Shown here in pieces: positions 48,901 to 55,699 of a stretch of 55,699 nt of DNA. The position numbers were made by a program, and so were the translations under genes. The notes beneath the pieces were generated by a model. That model did no database searches. It was not told the DNA's origin and saw only the letters and a list, made by a program, of their open reading frames with translations. This stretch comes from CALVUJ01 sp045119835 (GTDB lineage Bacteria > Bacillota_I > Bacilli_A > RFN20 > DUOF01): the NCBI GenBank assembly GCA_045119835.1, contig JBGVED010000012.1, positions 1-55,699 of the forward strand, read 5' to 3'. Numbering within the stretch: the stretch's first letter is position 1; the number at the start of each line of letters is the position of its first letter.

Positions 48901-51900
48901 TTCCAACTGCTTGTCCTTGATATTTGTTAGCGATAGCAGAAGCTTTTGCATCGCTATAGCCAATTCCTGTATCTTGATATGTAACTCTATATAGGTTACC
49001 TTCAAAAATTTCCTTATAATTAGCTGCCACTATTCCTGAAGTATTACTAAATCCAGTAGCGCTACTTGTAACATTATAACCTGTAGAATTTCCTTGTGTT
49101 GATGCATTATCTTTATCTCCATCAACACTAAATTTATAGGCTTCATCATAACTTCCATCACAATTTGCATAACCACCTTCATAAGTATAAGTGTACTCAT
49201 ATCTAGTCTTACCATCTGCATTTGGCAAATAGTTTTCTTCATAATAAGCACATCCATACATCTTAGCTTGAACAGAATCAACTGTAACATTCAACTTAGC
49301 AGGAAGCACGAATAAATAAGCTCCTTCGTTGTTACTAATGCTATAACTTATATCATAGTTAACAGCATTAACGTCTGTATTCGTCGAATCTGTTTTATAT
49401 ATACAATTAGATGCTAAATCTCCCTTTGGATCATTAACGCATTCTGTAAATGTACCTTCAACATTTGGATCTTTTATAGTTGCGATAGTTCCAACTGTAA
49501 TTTCGTAGTAACCTACATCAAGATACTTACCAACATTACTGCTTCTTTGCGCTTCTCTTAAAGGTCTTCCTTTAAAGTTATTTGCTATAGTATCCCCAGA
49601 ATCAAGACCTTCTATAACAAAACCATAATCATTTCCTAATTCATTTGCATGCTTATTACAAGAAGTTGAAATTAACTTATTATAATCAGCATGTCCTGAA
49701 GTTATAGAATAATTTTCATCTAGTCTACATGTTTCATCAGTTGATGTATATTGAGAATAATTAGTTCCAAATCCATAACTAGAATAATGTGGATCAGCAT
49801 ATTCCATTGTATATCCTGTAAGTTGAACATTAGTAACTTTTGATTTTATTGTTAATGTTCCACCTTTATAGATAAATTGATAGTTTTCTGCCGCTATATG
49901 AGAGATAGAAGCATATACAAAGTATTCACCGGCAGGAATAGCTTTATCGTCATAGTAATCTGTTTCTGTAACTGTAATTGTATCTACTCCTGAAGCAAAT
50001 AATCTTGATTGGAAACCAGAAATAACTTTATGAAGATGGAATTCTAGTCCAATATTAGACCAGCTATCTCCTGCAGTTAATCCAAAGTCATCATTAGTTG
50101 TACAATTAACCAAATAATCACCTAGGTCACTGTAACACAAGAATATATCTCTTTCTATAGTATCGTTAGCAGATTCTAAAACAGTATTTGTTGAATCATT
50201 TATTTTAAAGACTTGTTTATAAGCTTGATATCTATCTCCATAGATGAATGTGTAATTATCATCGAAGAATTCCAAAATTATTTTTCTTTTAAAGATTTCA
50301 AATGTTATTTCATAAGCTTTACCATCACATTTAGCAGAGTAAGCATTACTATCACAGGCATTTACACCATCTGGTTTATACTTTCCTGCTGAGATTGTTT
50401 CATTTGTTGTATATGAAGTAGTACTTAGGTTCTCGTTTGGAGCTAAAGCAGTAAATGTTGCATTGTAGTTTCTACAACTGCTATCATCTCCCCCAGTTGA
50501 ACATCCTGTCATTGTATTTGATTTTATTACATAAGCATTTGTTGTAGATCCACTTGCATTAACGTAATATTTTGCATCAGGATATTCTCCTCCTCCTGAC
50601 CTACTATCGTAAACAAAGCCATCAAATTTATACCAGCCAACCACTTCATTTGAATCTTTATATCTAGTTAATGAGAAGTCGTCAGTAAATAAATTGTACT
50701 CTTGGTTTACAAGTTTACCAGTTATTGTTATATCAATATCTCCAGACATACCAGAAACATTTCTATATTCTCCATAAGCAAATATATATGTTCCACTAGC
50801 ATCTTCAAAATAGTAACCATTATCTAACTTAAATTTAATGTAACTGTCTAAATTAATTCTTTTAACATATTTATATTCAATAGTTGGAGAAATTTTTCTT
50901 CTTGCGAAGTATACAGCTGTATCATCTTGTTTACTATCTGTTGAATCTGTATATGGTTTTTGTGTGATAAAATCACTTCTATCAGCTTCATCGTAATCTG
51001 TTCTATATGTAGTTGCAGCTATTTCTGCTGTATAGCCATTAAATCCGCTTGCAGCAACATTTGCACTAGTAAATTCACCATAAACAACTAATTGCCATAA
51101 AGGATCACTATATGCATTAGCCGCATATTCTTTACCTTGGTTTACACCTGGTTGAATTATTATTTTAGATTGAGCAATTTCAAATGTTGCTCCAACATAT
51201 ATTAACGCATAGTTTCTAGTATCTGAGTTCAATCTTAGTCCATCAGATATTGCTCTTAATTCTGAGCTTTTTCTAGTAATAAGACCAAATCCACCATCAT
51301 TTATTAAATCTGCTGAGGCGCTACCATCATCTGTATTATATCCAGACGCATTTCCATCATAGCTATTAAAGTCATATCTTCCATATGATTTGTAATAATA
51401 TGCTTTTTTATTAGTTTCATCATTATATTTAAATGGTTGTTCTGTTGCACTTGTACATGCACTTGTTATAGAACTTGGATTTCCTGCAATATTACAAATA
51501 TCATAATATCCAACATTTTCTCCAGCTTTTCTTCTTAAGACTCCATAAACTATATAATTATCATCTGTTACCGTAGCGTCATTATACATGTATCCAGATA
51601 CTGTATATCCCTTTAAGTAGCTCGTAGTATTGTGATTTATAGTTGTTTTTACTGCATTCCATTGATTACTATAAGGATCTTGCTCTCCATAATATTTTGA
51701 AGAACCTGTAGCGGTAATAGTTAATATAGATTGTCTTACCATGAACTGAACAGTACTTTCAGTTTTGTAATCATCATCTTCTTGTAAAGTTGCTGGTTCT
51801 GTTTGTGGATTATCGCTTGCATTAGTGTATGGTATAGAAGGAGATGTTGCTTTATAATTAGTATTCATTCTTATTAAATAGTCTTCATTTTTTCCATCAT

Positions 51901-54900
51901 CCGCACTATTAATAGCTAAGTTACCAAGAACAATATTATATAAACCAACATTGTTGTTTTGAACACTAGCATAAGTAGAGCCATATCGTTTTCCATTGTA
52001 CCCTGTACTTTCAACTCTTGTAAGCGCTCCAAACCATTCGTCTGTTCCAATTAAAGCATCTTCAATTGTTCCTCCATTATTATATTTAATGTATGTTCCA
52101 CTATTATCTGGAGTGTACTTATAGGTATATCTAGTATAGTTTGCTATTTTAACACATGTATTTGCTCCTATTTTCAAATATGGCACTGCACCTGGAGTTG
52201 TAGATTTATATAAAGCTGTACAAGTTTCGTTTTCATATATATAACCACTCTTTATTTCATAATAATTTGAATCAACTTTCAAGAATTCCCCATTAGTATT
52301 TGTTTCATAATCTCTAGAATATTTTTGAACATCATTATTATCTTCATCTTTAAGATTAACGAAAGTATTATTAACTTTTAAATAAGTACCACTAGTTGAT
52401 TGAGTATATACATTATACGGATACGTTCTTTCAGACCCATCTTTATATGTGTAATCTTTATTTGCGGTAGAAGAAAGCGCGTATTTATCAGCATTTTTTA
52501 CTTCAACATAAACATCTTTAGTACAATAAATATTAGTGAAGTATGTATTAATAAATTCTGTTTCAAAGAAGGCACCTTCCATGTAGAATGTATCAAAATC
52601 ATTATTTACATAAGCACAATATTCCATAGTTGGATCGTCTTCTCCATACATTTTTTCCATAGCCAAAGGTTCTATTAAAATAGTTCTTGGGTTAACATAG
52701 TATGTTCCATAAATTTTAAGAACATTACCATTTTGATCTGTATTTGGAGTTTGTGCATCATCTCCATGATTTAAATTTCTATGATCATAAATTTTAATAA
52801 TAAACATATGATATCCTGATTTATCTAAGTGAGGATGCGCTGCAGTTGGCGGATTAGTATCTAAAACCAACTCAAAATCATCGCTGTCCGCATCCCTAAC
52901 ATATAAATCCACTTTAGAATAATAGTTGTTAGGAGAAGTCCCTTCATAATATTGCTTTCCAGCTGCACCTATTATTAAAATACCAGAATTATCTGCTCTT
53001 GTTTGAGTGTGATCTATATTGTTATCTTTAAATTTGTATTGACTATTATCTGCATCATATAACTTATAACAATCTAGCAATACGTCTTTTAATTGAATAT
53101 AGTTACCAATCTCTAATCTACACAAAGTTGGTTCATTATTGTAATAAATGCTATTGGCTACATCAGCTCCTGTCATATCAATACCTGGTGCTGTTGTATC
53201 TACTATTTTAACCTTTATTGTAAATGATGATTCGGAATCGTGTCTGCTGCCCATAACAGCGTTGTAATCTTGAGTTGTAAACACCATATCAAAATCTTCA
53301 ACATCGTCAACATATTTATTAATCAAATTAAAGCAATCTCTGTTCTTAACAGCTGCATCTGAAACCTTATCTGTAGCAGTAATTTCACAAATTTGTTTAG
53401 TTGTACTTCCAGCTTCATAGAACACTATTTTTAAATATCCAAGATAAGTTTCTGTACTAGTAAAGTAATCTGCGACGCCTTTAACAAAATCCGTTTCTGG
53501 ATTTGTAGTACTTACCGCATAAGAATTTACTGTTCCACCGCTTGCTTTACGAGTTGTTTGACTAACTTGTGGTAAAAGCCCACCGGTAAAAGATGTAATG
53601 TTTTTATTTATTATATACTCATGTAAACTAGCAGCAGAACCAAACGTTACCGTCGTACTTGTTGTGTTTCTATTACTTTTTAGTGTTCTTGATGGATCAT
53701 TGTAAGAGCCGTCGCAAGTTGCTGAACCATCAGAGCAGTGATACCACACCAAATAGTCATTATAAACTTCCTCACTAAATGAGCCTCCAGTACCATTAAA
53801 TGAATAAACTTTATCTGCAGCATATATTTTCGCTCTATCTATAATATCTTGATAATCAAAAACATTTATTCCTTGAGTTTTATAATAAATTGTTTCATAA
53901 GAATTTGTGTTTTCCCAATAATTTGCTGCAAGTGTTCCATTAGGAACTACTGGGTTATTTTTACCTCCACCCATAACATACTCATAAGTTTCAACATTTA
54001 TTTCAGAACCACTAGCACCAAGTTGACTAGCAACAACAGGCGCATATCTATCTATAACACTTACTTCAACAGCAGGATTTTTCTCAGTACCATTGTCAGT
54101 ACTATTTGTAGTATTTGTATGATTGTCGGTGATCATAATTCTATATCTACCATTTGATTTAACAGTTAGAGTTATTTTGTTTTTAATTCCTGCAACACCA
54201 TAAGATGTTGTTGTTTCAGAGAACTCTATTGTGCTTCCAGAACCCGACTTACACAAAGAATCATGATTTTGACATAAAATACCGGAAGCTTTATTTCCGT
54301 CGTCAGAAGTAGGTGTACTAACCCTCCATATTTCTACACCAGTAAAATATGTTTCTTTTTCTCCAATCGAAGAACCATCATTATACCCTAAAGGAGATTT
54401 CGAAATGTCTTCAAAAGTTTCTCCTTCATCACTTGTTCCCGAAAAGATACCTTCATTAATCACAACTTTTTGGAACACATGAATAACTATTTGAACTGAA
54501 TCTTTTTGCATTTTAGTAAAATCAATTGAATTTCCCACAACAAATGTCCACTCATTTTTCCAGTTATCACTAGGATATCCAGCTGTTGTAACATCCATTA
54601 AAGTCAAGACATCTTCATTTGTATGATCAACAATTATTTTTGTTATAGATACATCATCTACCTTAACTTTATCACTGTTTGGCGATTCAAACGTATTTCC
54701 AAAAGCATCTTCAAGGAAAAATTTGTAATCACCTTTAGCATCGATCATTACGTACATATAATAACTCAAAGTAGGATCCAAAACATCATTTTTAGTTCCT
54801 GAAGTTCCAAATGCACTATCACTTAAAACAAATTTATAGTAGTAATATCTAACATTTCCAGAACTACCATTATTTTTAAAGTCATTTATAGCATAAACAG

Positions 54901-55699
54901 TTTGAGTTTTTATTGCCTCAACAGTTATAGGATCAACACTAGAAAGTGTGTGAACATATGCAGTCTCTTTTGGCAAAGAAATTTTCATTTGTTTTGCTTG
55001 GTTACCTTGTACAGTATCATTTTTATAATACGCACAAACATTTGCTGTCGCCTCACTTGAACCAACTGCACTTTCTCCACAAGCTGTTGTTGTGACGTCA
55101 TCCACCCAAGTGAATCCCATTTCATTTATTGGTTTTGAAACAATAAAAGTAACACTATCAGCATCAGCTTCTGCTGGAGTTTGTGAAGGAACATCATTAT
55201 AATACGCAAAATATACCTCTTTAAATCCATACCCAGCTTTTCTAATTGTATATGCATATTGTATTTCAAGCTTTTTATTTGTAGTATCGTCATTTATATA
55301 CATTAGGGAATAGTAGCTACCAGAAGCGTCATTTGCCTTCAAAGTAGTTTTTGTAGCCGCAAAAGAATCGTTATCTTCAACGTTACCTAAACGAATCTCA
55401 TTTCCTTCTTGAAGAGATGTCCAAGTGTCATTCGAATCACCTTTTCTATAAACATCGTAGTTTCTATTACCTGATGTTGTATATCCACTTTCAAAGACAG
55501 CTATACTTCTTATTTCTGAATTATAGCATTTGGTAATTTTAATTACTACTACATCTTCCATAGTAACACCAGTTCCTTGAACAGAGTAGTTTGTTAAAAC
55601 AACATTAGCAGGTGAACTAACCTTTTCTCTTTGAGAAACAAAAGCGTCATAATCATTTCCATTACCTGTGTAGTTAGAATTTAAAATTTCATAACTATC
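39989..55699 (-). CDS. Giant surface protein 3 (at least 5236 residues, N-terminus outside window)
   Basis: The frame is open to the window edge: 46 further codons precede the first in-window ATG at 55561 without a stop, and the paralogue shows that the signal peptide and some residues are still missing. Order of what is visible: beta module with SIAVFESGY; cysteine-paired Ig-like modules; about a dozen MBG-type domains (about residues 1000-4175 counted from the edge); Ig-like modules, one with SLDNGYTW; juxtamembrane domain; one membrane helix near the end and a VKKKQEN tail. No LPXTG motif. About 30 close cysteine pairs. Compared with giant protein 2 it has insertions of a Tyr/Gly-rich 30-40-residue repeat. 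Probably a membrane-anchored surface fibre; function not inferable. Confidence 0.9.
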   Translation of the reverse strand, partial: DSYEILNSNYTGNGNDYDAFVSQREKVSSPANVVLTNYSVQGTGVTMEDVVVIKITKCYNSEIRSIAVFESGYTTSGNRNYDVYRKGDSNDTWTSLQEGNEIRLGNVEDNDSFAATKTTLKANDASGSYYSLMYINDDTTNKKLEIQYAYTIRKAGYGFKEVYFAYYNDVPSQTPAEADADSVTFIVSKPINEMGFTWVDDVTTTACGESAVGSSEATANVCAYYKNDTVQGNQAKQMKISLPKETAYVHTLSSVDPITVEAIKTQTVYAINDFKNNGSSGNVRYYYYKFVLSDSAFGTSGTKNDVLDPTLSYYMYVMIDAKGDYKFFLEDAFGNTFESPNSDKVKVDDVSITKIIVDHTNEDVLTLMDVTTAGYPSDNWKNEWTFVVGNSIDFTKMQKDSVQIVIHVFQKVVINEGIFSGTSDEGETFEDISKSPLGYNDGSSIGEKETYFTGVEIWRVSTPTSDDGNKASGILCQNHDSLCKSGSGSTIEFSETTTSYGVAGIKNKITLTVKSNGRYRIMITDNHTNTTNSTDNGTEKNPAVEVSVIDRYAPVVASQLGASGSEINVETYEYVMGGGKNNPVVPNGTLAANYWENTNSYETIYYKTQGINVFDYQDIIDRAKIYAADKVYSFNGTGGSFSEEVYNDYLVWYHCSDGSATCDGSYNDPSRTLKSNRNTTSTTVTFGSAASLHEYIINKNITSFTGGLLPQVSQTTRKASGGTVNSYAVSTTNPETDFVKGVADYFTSTETYLGYLKIVFYEAGSTTKQICEITATDKVSDAAVKNRDCFNLINKYVDDVEDFDMVFTTQDYNAVMGSRHDSESSFTIKVKIVDTTAPGIDMTGADVANSIYYNNEPTLCRLEIGNYIQLKDVLLDCYKLYDADNSQYKFKDNNIDHTQTRADNSGILIIGAAGKQYYEGTSPNNYYSKVDLYVRDADSDDFELVLDTNPPTAAHPHLDKSGYHMFIIKIYDHRNLNHGDDAQTPNTDQNGNVLKIYGTYYVNPRTILIEPLAMEKMYGEDDPTMEYCAYVNNDFDTFYMEGAFFETEFINTYFTNIYCTKDVYVEVKNADKYALSSTANKDYTYKDGSERTYPYNVYTQSTSGTYLKVNNTFVNLKDEDNNDVQKYSRDYETNTNGEFLKVDSNYYEIKSGYIYENETCTALYKSTTPGAVPYLKIGANTCVKIANYTRYTYKYTPDNSGTYIKYNNGGTIEDALIGTDEWFGALTRVESTGYNGKRYGSTYASVQNNNVGLYNIVLGNLAINSADDGKNEDYLIRMNTNYKATSPSIPYTNASDNPQTEPATLQEDDDYKTESTVQFMVRQSILTITATGSSKYYGEQDPYSNQWNAVKTTINHNTTSYLKGYTVSGYMYNDATVTDDNYIVYGVLRRKAGENVGYYDICNIAGNPSSITSACTSATEQPFKYNDETNKKAYYYKSYGRYDFNSYDGNASGYNTDDGSASADLINDGGFGLITRKSSELRAISDGLRLNSDTRNYALIYVGATFEIAQSKIIIQPGVNQGKEYAANAYSDPLWQLVVYGEFTSANVAASGFNGYTAEIAATTYRTDYDEADRSDFITQKPYTDSTDSKQDDTAVYFARRKISPTIEYKYVKRINLDSYIKFKLDNGYYFEDASGTYIFAYGEYRNVSGMSGDIDITITGKLVNQEYNLFTDDFSLTRYKDSNEVVGWYKFDGFVYDSRSGGGEYPDAKYYVNASGSTTNAYVIKSNTMTGCSTGGDDSSCRNYNATFTALAPNENLSTTSYTTNETISAGKYKPDGVNACDSNAYSAKCDGKAYEITFEIFKRKIILEFFDDNYTFIYGDRYQAYKQVFKINDSTNTVLESANDTIERDIFLCYSDLGDYLVNCTTNDDFGLTAGDSWSNIGLEFHLHKVISGFQSRLFASGVDTITVTETDYYDDKAIPAGEYFVYASISHIAAENYQFIYKGGTLTIKSKVTNVQLTGYTMEYADPHYSSYGFGTNYSQYTSTDETCRLDENYSITSGHADYNKLISTSCNKHANELGNDYGFVIEGLDSGDTIANNFKGRPLREAQRSSNVGKYLDVGYYEITVGTIATIKDPNVEGTFTECVNDPKGDLASNCIYKTDSTNTDVNAVNYDISYSISNNEGAYLFVLPAKLNVTVDSVQAKMYGCAYYEENYLPNADGKTRYEYTYTYEGGYANCDGSYDEAYKFSVDGDKDNASTQGNSTGYNVTSSATGFSNTSGIVAANYKEIFEGNLYRVTYQDTGIGYSDAKASAIANKYQGQAVGKYTISLGDFNAKPNVNGQMCDAYNNPIIGLGANGKPCRNYNINYYGESATETQTSHSYTDTTNVAVGSLILYELKYQTDTTTAYENQYVIVDGKYVKIADLGRYNYNSSTKVYESNPSGEYILISSYVSISDLTSRRFSKQRQYIESASCGEECYINLDGEYKKINSTEIKALRYNLASGVYTQSDTGSYLKVVNASDGKTNYVDLSAASKFVANSNYPYKQDNAGDYVYINGEYVQLTSLKKYKESSGVYSPVTSSDTGLTNSNTYVQIYEHRKLDSTLTRYKLDIADMYKNVSGVNITTSTENLYVFVDGSFVPYSIVKPASGTSIVATNANIDNSGSIVKTKGNVATDVVFYITARIVYVHPEYNSRAYGEADSLEYITCQEIKEAYVGSQTTGRGYCDFTATYNEGDTDSYVALGTSMYYAVQNSLAISPWTSWTDKDNANGSNYSGYNDIQFDVLQGKVSRLGNKTADDVAGKYAYDFIGVTTYNDLSGKNYSIQYVVKGNETTPHNYNGTHVLTASNTYDDLSKYVYESCNPGDNHCFVDPNEGYGVYRKSVRYSVYVNDSTGFVTARGAATGVSEKSIALVNKYQASDHSNIYSYWHLGFYLIDGKDGRNGEITKWWDDAARTNGLFKDQYNEFKWTKKVSDSQASLSGFEDFAVGTREVYFEIIKRTIYLYAVDTVKTYGEADNYNDFLVAICANNEGYIANGTTISCKNTDGEPGYGLSATDKGIFLTNSNTVMNQNQIKNNGSVGQFIFNGSPGNTGTMRSFGIYFRRTSGEVAGMYTLTACATQTGVDDCTNEAPQSTPVYYGQYVGDNYNIIEIPGSLTIQTKNLTITPDSGQGFMYGNHISNGSMPNITFTEKEEGGDGLVNGGTLFIVPQDQLADASKYIPITKETATSGHDSIYKGFNKFEINGNVYHIDGLSIINSDNELEATITISGSGKNKKTVAIDGTTYLIIQTARCLIDISGLSTICINDAQNEVLDMDVKAGGSSLNVALKDKLFAFRVSYNESVDNALTNVTYQSHDVYGDSYANPANLNSRTETTTRNALSLKCSSNATGESYYNRDVCDYTIVEGSISNANTRNKSTKEIYVYVSNSRLRTAENDSAVLTATQYADFVDDLQNGTYTGTLYVKYGEDQYALLDTAKLYSYVYNTTTSKWEYSASTNGRYLKVSLENTIYAITDFTENVVFKVEKAAITVTPVTQQYKIYGEADIEIKFTTSVTYTVGRTQYQLVDKANIVQICNDSSCFTNFSGYTYNVIGGTPVANGDYIFLAKGWVVTLNTFAYSENDMDTAAITANLDYGNSKASVKKYGNSSTDLVTTTQAPSDGATIAQHFDKYTRYSDTVTTSRILIGNLYVDNWDQTVGEKAIKNGIVIAKNENGEKNYNLTYYDNSGAIKFTVIPRPVNIKIHNITKIYGQATDNVSCDDLTNCQVGEGILTDLANNGGLLVNNFEVVSTATPQDGIVGGTVSGSGATMKVNKTIVTGSNISLNVEYNTSTMNLPDDTYNASINIANLTEQKTGVNASTSYYTATGAIEKKNEHLDIKVIRNETENVAKADKSCLVKANVDRAGCEDVGEYYLYFRDRGDNSLTKVTSVENAYYSNYWGYNPNYYAIIHNNINDDDVWNDTAVFNAAAAKTGVQNDASTEPKESAALKIRKRDIQIVVETIADYTEELSATGTHVKAKVGEDGSGNDIFEFFLIQETNRYNYDSTNSIYIQNNAGTHLRTGDGEYVQIVTTGASANTYNLSSNTIGQKYIIEANMDVPSLPLVDNNLSTHHTTYDKITWYEQPLQVRTSDAMDGEVAYCSQKFDLTAANAYDEIRHKTCGGNLHYYDETTINNKNSANFFDTNTVGNYIITREKNRLYITNNNEVTNALVTNNKADLYEAHNYITDFVNGVFQIDLDETPPVINVTNEFVSKEANGAIINGTGTELEFLDALISNYCSDITGSRKDDADKTLITCKKGGQNIVFRYKEDGLNPTSPNPTPEISKKALDDLISWFGISSYDPKVMHNGLEVTNPDGTKKRYDERYYIAIQNDFEQRKTGDYSIFIYAQDMAGNISLATMVTLRVVDTTAPIVGVMNLYSAKVECVTGQNCNLEEGWTVAEDVYLPIDTLTSANINDGSLGATDYFDTSVKYAYDAYTYTFKVDNVFGTYYKIPRGTNAKAVKHYGWTNTSTGVYMTVTYDTTNIYGADNSLTYLNAYGTTSRYSQKYTVDGSGLNTITKSSSGTNILFGSFVNVGNLTKYKIVEVDANGVQNGTTGTKTKLFIPDKEGTIIRYKGYYFNLSSGTYYNEAGTSTTAPDGEHQVYLYEIDGNTYSKKARIENDAKEYVIRDGQMYNIDGMDRYSSQGVHSSTGDYINIAQWDHYYSLDNGYTWSKYDRNFTQGQLVLKQDGQRLVMIKAIDQGFWYGDAGADGSDDRVHRVKNQTTSAYCNHTANGSCTDWNKVVWTSVTSNDFDGPRVMLYNMSAWETYAENGNRDRKYAYLDTILPSAQLDDKYIEIYEYGCANIANCKTNHSELFGKANDGYFYEIARLKTYRQESGPTYVLDPAGTYVEFNGVYIDITNRPKTNDGKYVYLGATDTVIAYDVMTSHINTRIYAAAQAASPANKFIYNPMAALADREVYETTILASVAQNDATVRNQYLQNNTVKNQSGLGLGTTSFDGVGSNVDQDFGNTATYIAEKYVQINIYAYVDGSGRIKNNPFFAEGDNGGYYKFRIVNNSNKYVVKAIYSATVIKEGDWDLTNERSITGEYDSIEEAIEAIVSVYKDNGSGDNNYDFNGNDITFTIDYRTFDIAGNASPYVRKVMLITSFTTIIGVTDGNGAVAAASIEVPQNANLSQLLSEYSIGATDGDNLKSGERILQTVYYNDQLVSSRQEYDINALSNLDTTVPGTYRIVYSVQRRDGMEYVEGNSVELYVTVKPTVASVEESAIDYKAAIISLVGIIAIGLTFVYINVKKKQEN
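41800..42270 (-). repeat. Degenerate Tyr/Gly repeats in the C-terminal part of giant protein 3
   Basis: Three or four diverged copies of the same unit seen at 47940-48682, with GSFVNVGNLTKYKI, KGYYFNLSSGTYY, RDGQMYNIDGMDRY and GDYINI. They interrupt a region that is short in giant protein 2. Single further copies occur near 41140-41290, 43640-43800, 45060-45130, 45350-45520 and 50740-50880, and in giant protein 2 near 28500-28590 and 31140-31270. Confidence 0.6.
47940..48682 (-). repeat. Seven tandem copies of an unrecognised Tyr/Gly repeat
   Basis: A run of about 248 residues between MBG domains 6 and 7 of giant protein 3, made of seven units of 30-40 residues. Shared pattern: (R/K)Yx, 5-8 residues, VYxxxxxG, then (E/D/S)Y(V/L)x(I/V)xGxYVx(I/L), then xxL. 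Examples: GKYVKIADLGRYNYN, GEYKKINSTEIKALRYN, GDYVYINGEYVQLTSLKKYK. At the same place giant protein 2 has only a short linker of about 30 residues. Looks like stacked beta hairpins; no known repeat family recognised. Confidence 0.75.
52046..52426 (-). repeat. Four copies of the Tyr/Gly repeat inserted in the first MBG domain
   Basis: About 127 residues with four units: SGTYLKVNNTFVNL, NGEFLKVDSNYYEIKSG, VPYLKIGANTCVKIANYTRY and SGTYIKYNNGGTIEDAL. They sit inside MBG domain 1 of giant protein 3, immediately before the GALTRVES element; giant protein 2 has only a short loop before GALSRLES. Confidence 0.7.

Larger units (their letters stand above)
43175..52690 (-). repeat. About twelve MBG-type domains in giant protein 3
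   Basis: Start motifs in order: EKMYGEDD, SKYYGEQD, KEYAANAY, FIYGDRYQ, MEYADPHY, AKMYGCAY, SRAYGEAD, VKTYGEAD, FMYGNHIS, YKIYGEAD, TKIYGQAT, and a twelfth degenerate copy near 43560. They match giant protein 2 one to one in order. Confidence 0.75.

Noticed and set aside
53849..54157. Plus-strand open frame of 102 codons, and some twenty similar ones opposite the giant genes
   Set aside because: They are antisense to a well-supported long gene, have no ribosome site, and show the Ile/Phe/Ser/Cys-rich composition expected of the reverse complement of Thr/Asn/Asp/Tyr-rich coding sequence.
1..55699. UGA read as tryptophan (Mollicutes-type code)
   Set aside because: RF2 with SPF motif is present, comFC ends in TGA, and no gene needs in-frame TGA to be complete.

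Overview
The window is AT-rich DNA whose genes lie almost all on the minus strand, with strong GGAGG-type ribosome binding sites, Gram-positive housekeeping genes and short spacers. Three things point to Bacillota, most likely class Bacilli. The order uvrB, S41 protease, YitT-family protein, prfB, secA, comFC, comFA, yigZ-family gene matches, from memory, the Bacillus subtilis order uvrB, ctpB, yvjA, prfB, secA, comFC, comFA, yvyE with the flagellar genes missing. A SpoIIQ-like protein is present. An RF2 gene and a TGA stop (comFC) indicate the standard bacterial code. An uncultured gut lineage related to Erysipelotrichales or RF39-type Bacilli would fit, but the sequence alone does not settle this.

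Layout. Positions 1-9862 hold housekeeping and competence genes on the minus strand: uvrB (3' part outside the window), a C-terminal processing protease, a YitT-type membrane protein, prfB and secA (tightly packed, probably one operon), a cold-shock protein, comFC/comFA (overlapping), and a GNAT-like protein. The only plus-strand gene is the YigZ/IMPACT-family gene at 9962-10540. Its end overlaps the end of a minus-strand pair (10535-12392) encoding two related secreted proteins that each end in a pilin-like two-helix hairpin. Next come a SpoIIQ-like LytM protein, ribose-5-phosphate isomerase B, a HEFEH zinc-protease-like protein, two small proteins of unknown function and the ribosome-associated GTPase TypA/BipA.

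Positions 17969-55699, two thirds of the window, hold three consecutive giant surface-protein genes on the minus strand: at least 5236 residues (5' end outside the window), 4297 and 2938 residues. Each is built mainly from about a dozen MBG-type beta domains and ends in one membrane helix with a basic tail and no LPXTG motif; the two complete ones have signal peptides. The two larger proteins are paralogous along nearly their whole length. The largest has been enlarged by insertion of a tyrosine/glycine-rich 30-40-residue repeat that I do not recognise. The smallest swaps the membrane-proximal part for seven DUF5011-type Ig-like domains. The two larger ones carry cysteine pairs in most modules, which is unusual for low-GC Gram-positive surface proteins.

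The giant trio and its inserted repeat, the two pilin-like proteins sharing the cysteine-pair habit, and the HEFEH protein are the parts most likely to be undescribed. No rRNA, tRNA, CRISPR array or insertion sequence was recognised, and no gene-free stretch reaches 300 bases (the longest is 39731-39988).
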